The notes: generated by a model from the sequence alone, not told the origin. DNA of 64,000 nucleotides from Isoetes taiwanensis (GCA_021234155.1 JAJEKV010000276.1:62001-126000), one strand, 5' to 3'; positions 22,169 through 33,318 are shown, numbered from the stretch's first letter. Translations and numbers: made by a program.

Positions 22169-24000
22169 ATCAAGCATTATTATATGACTATAACCTTTCA
22201 CTCTCCCTTCATATCATAATGCTTGCATCCAATCGATTTTCTTAGCAAGCTGAATTTGCTGTCTGCTAATGGTTTTGTCAGTATATCTGCCAGCTGACTA
22301 TTTGTATTGACATACTTCACCTGCATAATATGTTTGCTTACCAAATCACTTATAAAATGCATTTCTAACTCAACATGCTTTGTTCTCTCGTGTAGAATGG
22401 GATTTTTTTTTGTCATTTTGTATCTGACTTGTCTTTGTCGATAGAAAATCGAAGACTTCTTTGCACCATGCCTAGTTCACCAAGAATTCTTCTACTCCAC
22501 ATCAATTCTTTTGCAGCTAATGTTGTTGTAGAATACTCTGCTTCTGCAGATGACATAGCAATTGAACTCTGTTTTTTACACTTCCAAGAGATCGGTGCGC
22601 CACCTAATAAAAGTATAAAACCTGAAGTGGATTTTCTTTCGTCCAAATCTCCACCCCAATCAGCATCACAAAATGATTTAAGATCTAAGTTATCTGAGTT
22701 AAATACAATTCCAAGTTGCAACGTACCTTTTAGATATCTTAGTACCCTCTTGGCAGCCTGCCAATGACTTATTCCTGGATTTTCATAATTCCTGCTCAAT
22801 ATGTTTACTGAAAATGATATATCTGGTCTAATGCAATTTGCAAGATATAAAAGACATCCCACCAATTCTCGATATGGATATTTTTGCATTTCTTCCTTTT
22901 CTGCACATGTTCTGAGACATTGTTTGCTCGATAGCTTGCAGCCAGGCACCATTGGAGTTTTTACAGCCTTACAGTCTTCCATTTTGAATCTCCTTAGTAC
23001 TCCCTCTGTATATTGTCTCTGAAATAAGGCTAGTGTTTTATTCTTTCTATCTCTGAGAACTTCGATACCTAAGAATTTCTTTAATGGTCCAAGATCGGTC
23101 ATCTCGAATCTATATTTCAATATGCTCTTGCATTTTTCTAGAAATAGCAGTATAGCGCAATATAACAGAAATATATAGCGCAATATAACAGAAATCAGCA
23201 TTTTGCTTGAACACATAAATATTTCCATCATCCTTTAAATTTGCAAAACTATGTTCCTATACCACTGCCTTGGAGACTGTTTTAGGTCATAAACAACTCT
23301 ATTTAGCTTCCAAACCTTTCCATTCCCTTGCAATCCAGGTGCTTGTCTCATATAAATTTCTTCTTCGATTTTGGCATGCAGGAAAGCTGTGTTCACATCC
23401 ATATGATGTGTTTCTAAATTCTTTGCATTTGCCAAGGCTAGGAGCATTCTTATGCTGGTCATTTTAACAATTGGAGAATAAGTATCCTCATAATCGATTC
23501 CCTTTCTTTGTGTAAAACCTTGCGCAACTAATCTAGCTTTGTATTTGATTGAATTTCCATCTGCTCCTTGTTTTATCCTGTACACCCATTTGCAGCCAAC
23601 TATATTTTTATTTTCTGGCATATCTACCCATTCAAAGGTATTTGTTCTTTTGAACGCATTAATTTCTTCTTCCATGGCCTTTTGCCATTGACTAGAATTA
23701 ATATTGCTTCATCGAAAGTTTTAGGGGCTTCATAATCAAGCAAAGCTAATATCTCTACCAGATTTGTTTCTATTATGTCACGCATTAATCTTTTACTTTT
23801 TCCAGATTCATTTCTGCAAGCATCGGTACTAACCTTAGCTTCATCTTGTAAGATTTGAGCTTGTGATCTCCTTCCTTTGGTTGCCTTTTCATGTATATCC
23901 AATCCAGTCTCTTTCCTGTGTGCTTCAAAACCTTCAGAAACTATTGATGCTTCTTCCTTTGAAGAATCCCTTTGTTTGTTTGATACAACTAAGTCGCATT
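22169..24000 (-). mobile_element. Ty1/copia retrotransposon remnant (3' half)
   Basis: On the minus strand the order is integrase-RT linker, reverse transcriptase, RNase H, a polypurine tract (22201-22210) and the first 32 bases of the 3' LTR, which continues beyond element B at 10.44-10.88 kb. Gag, protease, integrase and the 5' LTR are absent; homology fades near 24.0 kb at a purine-rich tract. Confidence 0.8.
22198..23902 (-). pseudogene. Copia pol remnant: reverse transcriptase and RNase H
   Basis: Reading from 23902 down, the RT palm is clear: FEWVDMPENKNIVGCKWVYR, KARLVAQGFTQRKGIDYEDT, and FLHAKIEEEIYMRQAPG. At about 23235 there is a stop, and the next frame replaces the region that should contain the catalytic YVDD motif with unrelated sequence. 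Nearby is a ~22-bp tandem duplication (23.15-23.20 kb). Homology resumes at RFEMTDLGPLKKFLGIEVL and runs through RNase H (DADWGGDLDERKSTSGF, AMSSAEAEY). A second frameshift near 22415 precedes ERTKHVELEMHFISD and the C-terminus LADILTKPL. With the YVDD region gone it cannot be functional. Confidence 0.9.
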
Positions 24001-24089
24001 TAATTAAAGTGGGTCAAATCTCGAAGTTTGGGACTCAGACTGAAAATGGGACTCATACTGACAAATTTTTTTACATTGAATCGTTGTTA

Positions 24090-24440
24090 GATCAGGGGGA
24101 GGGGAAGGGGAAGGGGAAGGAGAAGGGAAGAAGTTGCGGGAGAAGTCGAGAGAAGTAATGGAAGGGGATAAGTTAGAAGAAGGGGGGGGGAGGAAGTTCA
24201 AAAGGGGGTGAGAAGAGGGGGGCAAGGGGAGGTGAGAGGAGGGTGCAAGGGAGGTGAGTTCGAAAAGGGGGGAGAAGGGGCAAGGGGAAGTGAGAGGAGG
24301 GTGCAAGGGGAGGTGAGTTCGGAAGGGGGGGGAGAAGAGGGGGCAAGGCGAGGTGAGTTGGGAAGGGGGATGAGAAGAGGGGCAAGTGGGAAGAGTTGGG
24401 GAAGAGATGAAGGGGAAGGGGAGAGGGGAAACCAAAATAA
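24090..24440. repeat. 350-bp polypurine (GA-rich) tract
   Basis: The plus strand is nearly all G and A (ggggaaggggaaggggaagg, gggggtgagaagag and similar), with occasional T or C. Such tracts can form triplex structures and often slip. Long open frames across it (minus 24004-24435, proline/serine only) are compositional. Confidence 0.9.
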
Positions 24441-24559
24441 CTAAAGGGGAATATATCCCCTTGAGATTAAAAATGATAATATCAAAATATAATTAATAAT
24501 TAATTTAATTAAATATAAAATAATTTAATTAATTTAATAAAAAAATATAAACCGTGTTC

Positions 24560-25123
24560 TCAACTACTGAGTCGAGAATTGATAAGTCTTTCCTCTGCAA
24601 AGCAATTGGACCTAACTCCTTTTAGTGGAGTCACAAGGTTCGGCAGAGGAACGCCTACTCTTAACCAAGAAATGAATGAATCTAACACTGCTGCACATAT
24701 CGCCATCTCTAGTTCTACGATTGCAATTTGATTGCAATTCGGCAGACCAAAGCAGCATATCCACCTTGCACAAATGGGTCTGGGCAGAGCGGCTCCCATA
24801 GATATACATCTCGGAAAAGCAGGATGGAGAAGAATCAATGATGGTCTGCAACAAATCCAAAATAATGTCTACATAACCCGGTAGGACGTGACCCGGGATC
24901 TTGACCTTCTCCGTTAACACATGATGCAGGATTCGAATAACAGAGAAGAAGATTGCCGGAAGCAAATAAGCATTTGGCGAGAAGAAAAACCGCTGGAGTA
25001 GGCTATGGGCGGACCAGATAGAAAATATTCAGATGTTTTTTCCCTTTTACAGGCATTCAGATTGGCCTTCTGAAGAGATAGTAGATTGGATTTGCGAAAA
25101 TATGGAGCTTTGTATGCCATCAA
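24560..25123 (-). other. Overlapping unrecognised open frames
   Basis: Three minus-strand open frames overlap: 25123-24914, 24965-24612 and 24838-24560. The middle one includes ILHHVLTEKVKIPGHVLPGY. The way they follow one another suggests one decayed coding region with frameshifts. I recognise no family and cannot exclude chance. Confidence 0.25.
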
Positions 25124-26466
25124 TAGAGATTCCCGATGATGGGAGCGCCGGAATGGGCTGGTTTTAAAGGATTGGGGCGAAATGAAGGGGGTGGAGAGGC
25201 GACGTGCGGCGGGGCATATCGTGGGGTGCGAGGCGGATCAGGCAGGGCCGGATTTTGATTCCAGTCTTGGACCGAATCAATCGCCATCTCCTTTATATCC
25301 CTCGCTTTTTCTCAAGCTTGAAGAACCGGCTTAGTCCGGCGGAATTTCTAGCTCTGCAGGCCCAAGAACCGGCTTTAATCCGACATTTTTCTAGCTTTGC
25401 AGAGTCTTAATCTGACCTATCTGCTCTGTTTTTATGTAATCTTCTTTGAAATCCTTCAACATGTCCCGAGCTTGCCGCCATGGCTCCTCTTCTTTGTGTT
25501 TCTGGCTATGGCTATGAATGTAATGGAGACGAAGCTGGAGATGGAGCACCATGCCGGAGTTGCTGCACCGCTAGGTCGATTGCAGCAGAGATAACAGAGA
25601 TCCACATGAATCGGCCTGAAGAATCGGCCTGAAGAAACGGCTTTGCAAGATTTGCAAGAATAGACTGTAAGGAAGTCTGCTTTTCAAGAATAGACTGTCG
25701 GATCCACATGAATCACTTCAAGGAAGTCGCGGACGGATTCTAAGGGCATGCTCGGGGAGGCGGCGACTTCAATACTGGGGCCAATTGCACCGCCATAGCC
25801 AGGATCTTGAGAGTTCGCCATAGCCAGCCACGATTTCGTAAGTGTACCAAATTTCTTCTTCTCAAAAGGTACGTACCAAATCTCCCCTTTTCAATTTCAA
25901 ATTTGAAAATCTCCCCTTTTCAATTTCAAATTTCGAACTTAAGAGGTGGGAGAAAAAAAGCCAAATCTTGAGAGAAAAAGCGGAATAATACGATTAATGC
26001 GAAAAAAAAAATACGGATATAGCGTGGCCAATGGGTTATTTTTCTCTAAGGTTAATGGGTTATTTTTCTAAGGTTAATAGGAAAAAAAAGCGGGGTACGT
26101 ACCAAATTTTAAATTTCTAGGATAGGCTGGAAAAAAAAGCTGGTTAAAGTAATATATTACAAACATACCATTAATTGGGCTATAATTTTATTAGTGTCGC
26201 TCATATAAATATTTGAATTTTTGTCGCAAATTGATAGTATGGTTGTGTTTATATGTGTGCTTGTATAATCATATTTTACACCTTATGTTGACCTTAGAGG
26301 TGCTAGGCATATAATTCTTATGTCTAAGATAAAAAGTTGGCTTATGCAAGATTATAGTATACTTTAAATTAGTTCACTTTATTTCAAAGAAAATGATGCA
26401 TGGCTATACTATATATTATGTGCTAGTATGCTATACTATCTCTAACATATAATTATAATAGGGTAG
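25124..26466. other. Intergenic DNA
   Basis: Short internal duplications (gaaccggctt with tccg near 25.3 kb; caatttcaaatttgaaaatc near 25.9 kb) but no supported gene. Bases 26.1-26.45 kb are AT-rich. Confidence 0.4.
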
Positions 26467-26643
26467 ATTCTAGAATGTTCTAAAATTAGATATTAAAATA
26501 TAAATATTTCAATGGTGCCTGTAATCGAAGGTACTAGAAGGTTCTAAAGAAATCGATCTAGCTAGAGGGCTTTCTGGAAGCTTCTTTGGAACGTCATGCA
26601 CCGTCTAGAATGATCTGGAGAGCTCTTTGATTTCCTATAAAAG
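26467..26643 (+). promoter_or_regulatory. Heat-shock-type promoter: three HSEs and a TATA box
   Basis: Three heat-shock elements (alternating nGAAn and nTTCn pentamers) are present: 26467-26481 (ATTCT AGAAT GTTCT), 26526-26545 (CGAAG, gap, AGAAG GTTCT), and 26571-26585 (TTTCT GGAAG CTTCT). TATAAAAG follows at 26636-26643, about 50 bp past the last element. Spacing and order are those of a heat-inducible core promoter. The predicted start is near 26.67 kb. No protein-coding frame follows; downstream is a 28-bp tandem duplication (gaaaagtcatcatctctgtt) and then the 3' end of the opposing HMA gene. It may be an LTR promoter, as heat-responsive copia LTRs have this layout, or the control region of a noncoding RNA. 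Confidence 0.6.
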
Positions 26644-26866
26644 GGAGGAGGCGGCGGTTGAATATTGATTGAAAAGTCATCATCTCTGTTTTGGTGAAAA
26701 GTCATCATCTCTGTTTTGGTGATTTCCTTTGGTCATGACCTTATCGCCGAAGCTTTAGACCTCTCTGCCTAGCCTTGCCATAGTTTTTTTTTAAGGCTGG
26801 GGTGTTCTTATTTATTCCGTTGCTCCCGCAAATCTGCTTTGGTAGAGGCGTGGGCGTATTTGTTAC

Positions 26867-27296
26867 TCAAATACCCGTGATTCCGGTTTCCACCTGTTGT
26901 TCTTCTTTGGTAGGAGAAACTAGCTCCACATATTTGCCCATTTTTTTGCACTCTTTTAGAACCTTCTTCGAGTCCACTTTTCCCACAACCGTCATCTTAT
27001 AATCCTTTGAATCAACACTAATGGTCTCAACCCTGGAAATCCCAAAGCGGTAAGCAGAATCAAACCCAAATTTTCGTGACCCAAGTGGTTAAATTTTACC
27101 TTCGATCTTATTGGGGCTTTCTTGACTTCTTGAGGCATCCCCGGCGGTGAATCTACGTCCACGATCACAATTGGTGCGGAGAAAAAAAGCGTATTAGAAA
27201 TACGTTGAAAATGTAAGAAATTTAAAAGAATCGAGGGGAAATCCTACCTCCGCAGACTTCTTTCGTCCTTTTTGAATTTTGATCTTGGGAACCCAT
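26867..27296 (-). pseudogene. Heavy-metal-associated (HMA/HIPP-like) domain gene, probably broken
   Basis: HMA proteins carry a small ferredoxin-like fold that binds metals through CxxC. Exon 1 (27296-27248) reads MGSQDQNSKRTKEVCG and ends at a GT donor. Exon 2 (27176-27100) reads IVIVDVDSPPGMPQEVKK and ends RSK before GTAAAA, exactly where plant HIPP genes are split. Exon 3 (27032-26867) reads VETISVDSKDYKMTVVGKV, then KKVLKECKKMGKYVELV, and ends in a stop. The metal-binding CxxC position reads SPPGM, as in HMA proteins that do not bind metal. Two lesions appear: the exon 2 acceptor is CG rather than AG, and exon 3 is out of phase after its AG. A TATA-like taaatata lies near 27480. Confidence 0.65.
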
Positions 27297-29267
27297 GTTA
27301 GGATTTGCAAGAGAAATCGCTTTGAGCTTCAAGATGAATCCGGCAGCAATGGAGGAAGGAAAAAAATTCATGCAAAATGGGTTTAAAGGGGAGGCTAGGG
27401 TTCGGGGTTTTAGTGTGCCGTAAAAAAATCTTGTCTTAATCTGCAAAAATGGTTGGGGTTAAAAGTGTACGTGAATTCTATATTTAGCAGAGGCAAGCCG
27501 AAGGATTTTGGTAGATTTTGGTTCCTCTAGTTCCCTGGAGATTTCTAATCGATTTTTCAGATAAAGAATGGATTTATATTTGCTTACATTTAGTTATGCA
27601 GGTCATATTATTAATCCATTCAGAATTTCACATTGCTCCTGAATATGAACTTGACGCCTTTCAAATCCTCTCATAGGGCATCAAAACCTTTACATATTGA
27701 TCCTAAATTTCTTGATGTTTCCCTCCATAGGGAAAAAAGGGTTTGACATTGGGAATGCATATAATGTTGTTTCCTTTTATGTTATGTGGAACAGGAAGGG
27801 GTCGAGCATTCTTGCCAGCCCCCTGACCTGCAGAATCTATAGAGATGTGACTATGCATATTCGTTTACAGTGAACACTTTTCCTGCTAATAACCACTATT
27901 AATGATATATTTGTATAAGATAAGATATATTAGACTAGCAAATTTGACTTCTGAGGTCCAGCGCAAAGCTCAAAATATAACCATTGGGAGCATCATTACA
28001 CACCCCTGCAGTTGACATCAATATCCCGTCCCTGGGCCGTTGATTTAGCACCGGTATGACATTGCTGATCGTAAATTCCACACTACCATTTTCTAAATGT
28101 TCAATTAGTTCATTGTAGATAAATCAAAAAGCAAATTGCAAGCACATTAGTTTAATCTTGCATGTTGTTATCTACATTCTAATGTAAAAACAGATGAGAA
28201 CCAACTCTCCACCAATAGTAGTAGTCTTCATTTAATAATGTTTTAATCAATGGCTTACAAACAAATAACAGTTGTTCGGAGAATAAGCATGAACATTACA
28301 ACCTGGATTGCAACTATGATATTGGATTGCAACTATGATATTATTAGATTTTTGTGAGACTTCGCATTCCATGCGACCCTTTTAGCTCCATTCGCATCCT
28401 CTTAGATATATGTATACATTCAATACCATGGCATTATTGTGATGAGAAAAGGTCGGAGAATGCATCGCAGAATGCATCGCAGTTAGATCTCATACTAACC
28501 TGGTGCCAAAATCGTTACCATGTTACCTCGTGGATTAGGTCCTTCCACGCTAGGTCATGCAGTCGCTGGCTTCAATAAGGACCAAATGAAACCTTCTAAA
28601 GACAGTAAAATCCTCTAATTTTGTCTGTTATTTCGGTGGGTCATGCAAAGATAATAACCAGTATGCAATATCGGCATATGTTACGTTGTCTAGTTGTGGC
28701 TTATTCTTGCTCTATTGTTATGGTTTGAGGAACCATCCGCTATGGTGCAGACAAATTCAGAGGAGACATGGACATGGGGCTTATGATCTACATATGAGGG
28801 CACATGTCATTGAGTTGGTTTACTGCTTGAACTCACTCCCTATATTACAACTGTGCATAGCATAACTCCTTACATCTCTATTAACAATGGACATCAAAAC
28901 TTCATACCCTTAGATAATGCTTGAGGATCAAACGTATTCCTCAATAAAATGCCAAAAAAAAAAGAATGTGGCTGCCTTGTCACGCTTGGATAAACTGCTT
29001 GTACTATATAACTATATATTGCTTTGTATGGACCGTGTGCTAGTATGCTAATGCGTGTATTATGAAATTGTGGTAGTATAAAGTACTAATGTGTGCTAAT
29101 TAAGGTGTGCTAGTATAAAAATGCTAAATACTAATGTGCTGTGAGAAAAACAATAAACTATGGTGTGATAGAATAATAAACTATGGTGGAAAATTAGATG
29201 GATAGATAGATAAAATGATGTAGAAAAAATAATCTCGGCCCTTGAAATTGCCTTTTTTTTTGAAGCC
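27297..29267. other. Intergenic DNA, no gene seen
   Basis: Unremarkable AT-rich DNA. Small features only: a 13-bp tandem duplication gaatgcatcgcag near 28457, and a short gatagataga run near 29203. The plus-strand frame 28354-28578 has no recognised domain. Confidence 0.45.
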
Positions 29268-29350
29268 GCCTTTCTCGACTTTCATGAGTCGAGAAAGGCC
29301 CTAAACCTTTTTGCTTTGAGTACCTTTCTCGACTCGCGAGTCGAGAAAGG
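29268..29350. repeat. Two CTTTCTCGACT palindromes
   Basis: GCCTTTCTCGACT at 29268-29280 pairs with AGTCGAGAAAGGC at 29287-29299 around a 6-base loop. A second, perfect 28-bp palindrome (CCTTTCTCGACTCG and its complement) occupies 29323-29350. The shared arm suggests that one derives from the other. Confidence 0.8.
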
Positions 29351-29369
29351 CCTTATGACCCCTAAAACC

Positions 29370-29864
29370 TTCTACTTTTCAAATATCACCATTCAATAGT
29401 TCAGTAATATCAATGGTTTAATACAAATACCAATGTGGCTTTATTGTTTGAGCTGAGAATCCGATAGCATATGCATTCATCTATATGATGAATCCGACAT
29501 CTGCAAACACCACACACCATCAAGATATTATCTTCTACTTTTTATATTCCATTCGATTCAAGATCGATTATCGATAGCCTGATTCGGGTTCCATCTCCAA
29601 TAACATCTGTATTTCCAACTTGGGTGCTTTGATAGGTCTTTACTCCATTTGTCCAAAAAACAACTTTCTATGTATGACAACATTATTCGACCATTGCCTT
29701 AGGTCATATCATTAAAACTTAGATCATAATGATATGTTATCATATTATGAACCTAGTATAGCTCCTTCAACTTAACTTTCTCCTGTGCGCTCCTGCCACA
29801 AATCATACAGATGATCTGATAACCATAATATCAATCAAGCATTATTATACGACTATAACCTTTT
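29370..29864 (-). mobile_element. Solo copia LTR (uninterrupted copy)
   Basis: About 495 bp, roughly 90% identical by eye to the split LTR at 10441-10882 plus 22169-22200. It contains the joined sequence gataaccataatatcaatca across the site where element B inserted in the other copy. No primer-binding site or coding region adjoins it, so it is best read as a solo LTR. The terminal TG/CA are mutated and no 5-bp duplication is evident. Confidence 0.8.
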
Positions 29865-30623
29865 AGGATCCCGAAGCTCAAAACTCTTTTAGTCCAAGAT
29901 CTACAAATTCGAGGTAAAACTATTTTAACCCAATTGGCTATACATAATGTGTGTGCCATGTGTGAGACGACTATTGGTCAGCGACGTGTGGACTTTGGTT
30001 TATGACTTTACGGTCTAGGTTTATCCTCTTATTAAAACAACTAGTAAAAACTTTAGCTTTTTGGTGCTTTAGAATAGGTAATCATGTGATACTTTAAAAT
30101 AGCACTATTTCAGAATACGTGCAGAGGGTTGAAATAAAAAGGTTAAAATAATAGCAGTGGATCCGGCTGGATGCTATGGTTAATCTAGGGAGCCGATAGC
30201 AGCGCCGCTTGTGGAATGGAAGTTTGGTGCATGTTGCCTATGTGGAAAAAAAAAAGCCAGCCAAACTTTATTAGGTACCAATAATCCTACATCAATAATG
30301 CAGAATATATGCTTCAATTCTCTTTCTAGGGGACAAAATAAACCCTATGAGGCTCTCGTCACATCATCATGATTCATGAACTACCATGTATAGGCATCTT
30401 TCCTAATATTATATATATGTTGACTAATAATGACAACTATAGTGATGAAGGAAAATGTTATTAAAAGATAGCACGATCTATACCAGCAATTGTATCACGA
30501 TAGGTCCTGCACGAACTTGTTACTTACATAATGCTTATCAGATCTGTTATTCAACAACTTGGCTTATACATATCAAATAGGGTTGATAATAAGAGAAGAT
30601 CTCTGAAGTTGATCTAGAAGGGC
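29865..30623. other. Upstream region of the first GIL1/IRKI-type gene
   Basis: AT-rich, no gene. The last ~45 bases (gggttgataataagagaaga onward) are similar to the bases just before the second gene's start at 33.3 kb, so the gene duplication included 5' flank. Confidence 0.5.
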
Positions 30624-31655
30624 ATGATGGAGAATTTAGGCAATTTCTATTCTGACTCCTCTGCTACGCCTGCTCTGATGGAGCGTAGCATGTCAAATGT
30701 GGCCACAGTTGCTGAATCATTCGCCATGAACTACACGCTCAAAACTGAAGGTAAGTGCATAGACACCTTCTACCCTGCTACTGTTTTTCCAAAAGATTCT
30801 CACCGAATCTATGCTGTTCAAGCTCATGTCTGCTCTAAACTCTTCCACCAATTTGAGATCGAATCATTCGGCATCCATGATGGCTGCACCAAATTCCTTG
30901 ACATAACAGAAGAACGGGCTCGGAATTTTGATGAATATAGTTCCTTTGATGGCCAGACTACTACCGAGGCTCTGGAAGATCCATCTTTTAAAAAATTCTG
31001 GGAATCAAAGTTGAAGGAAGCATTTCCAAAAGGCCTTCATAAGGAATTAAAACTGCTATTTGCAGATGTAGCAAAAGCAGTATGGGTGCTTCATAAGCTA
31101 GCATTTAGTTTCAATCCAAGGGCCACAATCCTGAGGTTAGATAAGGGTAGAAATTATGATACTAGATACATGAAAAGTGTGGTTAGCCTAGAAGAAGATT
31201 GTAACTATGATATAGCCTTTGTAGTGCAACCAGGATTTCGTGTAAGGGAACAAGTGTTCCAGAGTCTAATTTATCCCACTTTCAATCCAACATCGAATAA
31301 CTATTCTACAAGCAAAGTGAAGAGTATGGCTGCAATGAATGGAGCGTTACTAAGTTTTTGCCTCATATTTAGAAGCTCTTTTTTTACTAGAAACTCAGCA
31401 AAAAGCGTTAAGCTTAATACATCTCCTGATGCACTAAATGAAGCATCAAGTGATGATGCATTACCTACAGTTGATACAAATGCAGGTTGCACCATAATGC
31501 CATCCCAAGGTAAAGCAAAGGAGGATTCATCAATGACCATCTTGGGCATTCAAGATTCAACTGGAATCACTCCACTACAAGAAAATGTGCCCACAACCAA
31601 ACAAGCTGAATCACTAGATCAACCAGCCATCAGTTCAACCACTCAAAGTGTCTAA
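30624..31655 (+). CDS. GIL1/IRKI C-terminal-domain protein, copy 1
   Basis: The 343-residue frame starts MMENLGNFYSDSSATP. Residues about 60-220 match the C-terminal domain of the plant GIL1/IRKI (DUF641-related) family: RIYAVQAHVCSKLFHQFEIE near 61-80, KAVWVLHKLAFSFNPRA near 151-167, and AFVVQPGFRVREQVFQSLIY near 198-217. GIL1 acts in red/far-red control of gravitropism in Arabidopsis and IRKI interacts with a receptor kinase; what this short form does is unknown. The N-terminal coiled-coil region of full-length members is absent, so it is about half the usual length. The tail (220-343) is rich in Ser, Thr and Gln and probably disordered. No intron is needed. It pairs in tandem with the copy at 33.3 kb. 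The first of two adjacent ATGs was taken as start. Confidence 0.8.
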   Translation: MMENLGNFYSDSSATPALMERSMSNVATVAESFAMNYTLKTEGKCIDTFYPATVFPKDSHRIYAVQAHVCSKLFHQFEIESFGIHDGCTKFLDITEERARNFDEYSSFDGQTTTEALEDPSFKKFWESKLKEAFPKGLHKELKLLFADVAKAVWVLHKLAFSFNPRATILRLDKGRNYDTRYMKSVVSLEEDCNYDIAFVVQPGFRVREQVFQSLIYPTFNPTSNNYSTSKVKSMAAMNGALLSFCLIFRSSFFTRNSAKSVKLNTSPDALNEASSDDALPTVDTNAGCTIMPSQGKAKEDSSMTILGIQDSTGITPLQENVPTTKQAESLDQPAISSTTQSV

Positions 31656-32290
31656 TCTTCATGATATTCGTTCAGTGCAAACATAGTCCAAGTTTTGTTT
31701 TGTTCCAGACATAACTTAGTTCAATTTCAGTTCTTATGTTGTCCACTTTTAGAAGAATTGTGAGAAAATAGTTGCCGAATGTATAACGTTAATAACGTTT
31801 TACATGAACAAGCAAATACTAAAATGTATATTGATTACTGAATCAAAGTAAAAGTCTTAAAATGTGTGTTTTCTTACAAGAACAAGGCTAGTTCTACAGA
31901 ATAGCAATGATCGTGGTGAGCACAATATTGATCTAGGGGTCCTGGACTATCTACGAGATCATGAGATCAACAGATAATACAAAGTATGCAAAAATGACAT
32001 AATGTCCATAACTAGATTTGTTAATAAATATGAACAAGAAAAACTAGATTTGCTTAATATTATCTCAAATGTAGTTGGGCTTGGAAGTAGTCTTGTTGTC
32101 AATGTGGTTCTGAGGTGACTCCAGTTACAATGATGTGGTTGCTTCCCTGTTTTGTGTTCTTCTTAGCAGAACCTTTATTTAACATGGTCTTCTTCTTTGG
32201 TCCCGCAATGGCTTATAGAGATGGCATTCGTCCTAATATGGGATCATGAGATTCCATGGTGTCTATTTTACAGCATGTCAATGCGTGACC
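31656..32290. other. Spacer downstream of GIL1/IRKI copy 1
   Basis: No gene. AT-rich, presumably 3' untranslated and intergenic DNA. Confidence 0.45.
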
Positions 32291-33069
32291 TTAATGTCTT
32301 AGAGTTGGTCTTTCTGTTTCCAACAATGCTTTATTTCCTCCTAGACTGAAATCTGGAAATTGCTCCTTAACATGAAAACCTGGTTGCACCATAAAAGCTA
32401 TAGCATATCTATGCCCTGGTTGCGCTATAGCATATCTATGCCCTTGCACTACATTCACAACACTTGTCATCATGTATCTTGGATCATATTATCTAACCTC
32501 ACAATTGTAGCCCTGGGATCAAAACTAAATGCTAGCTTATGGAGAACCCATACTGCTTTTGCAACCTCTGCAAATAACATTCTCAATTCCTGGTCAAGGC
32601 CATTTTGAAATGTTTCCTTCAACCTTGTTTCCAAATATTATTTGAAGGATAGATCTGCCAGAGCTTCTCTAGTGTTCAAACCATCAAAGGTCTTATAATC
32701 ATCAAAATTCCCAGCCTGCTCTTTTATATCAAGGAAAGTTGTGCATCCCTCCGCTATCCAAATGATTCAATCTCATTAGAACATATAAAAGCTTGAACAG
32801 CGTATTTGAGATTATGAAAAGGTTTTCGACAAAATAGCACTAGTGGAGAGAGCATCTATGCATTTACCTTGATATTGTTCAGCGTATTTCTTAGCAAATA
32901 ATTTGGTAACCTTGGCCAAATTTGAGATGGTGGTCTGCAGTCTTAGATGAATTCTCCGCCATTCCTTGTAGAACAACTTACTAGAGATGAACCTAGTGTA
33001 AACCACATTTATCATAAAGAATATCCTAGTAATCCTACTCAAACGTGCTACACTGGGCCTTGTGGGCAT
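32291..33069 (-). pseudogene. GIL1/IRKI-type pseudogene, inverted between the two intact copies
   Basis: On the minus strand the family can be followed from 33069 down. QYQGKCIDA corresponds to residue ~40 of the intact copies, then FLDIKE and NFDDY, then AVWVLHKLAFSFDPRATIV (about 32.53 kb), then AFMVQPGFHVKEQ (about 32.40 kb). It is broken by several frameshifts and stops (for example after the QYQGKCIDA block and at SFK-stop-YLE). A short internal duplication (GHRYAIA twice) precedes the last motif, and the segment after RLD is partly deleted. Orientation is opposite to both neighbours, so the cluster formed by tandem plus inverted duplication. Confidence 0.85.
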
Positions 33070-33318
33070 TGAAACAAGATATGATACATCACTCCACGAC
33101 TAAAGACATCTGGACAGGACTTAATCTATATTACTAAATCAATATTTTAGTAGAGATTCTGAAGTGATCATGGGCAATGAGTATGTATTATAGCCTCCAG
33201 AATACACGAACTGAAGGATATTCTTTTCCTTACAACCTTGAACGGTCTGTTAAGATATAGCTCTACCTGAGTGGGTTGATAATAAGAAAGGATCTGTGTG
33301 ATCGATTTAGTAGAAGGG

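Noticed and set aside
24004-24435. 143-residue Pro/Ser-rich minus-strand frame
   Set aside because: It follows entirely from the polypurine tract.
29370-29864. This LTR as the 5' LTR of the copia element at 22.2-24.0 kb
   Set aside because: No primer-binding site adjoins it and nothing copia-like lies between 24.0 and 29.37 kb; a solo LTR is simpler.
31570-31585. CACTACAAGAAAATG inside the first GIL1/IRKI-type gene, like a CACTA terminus
   Set aside because: It is in frame coding sequence with no inverted partner or duplication.
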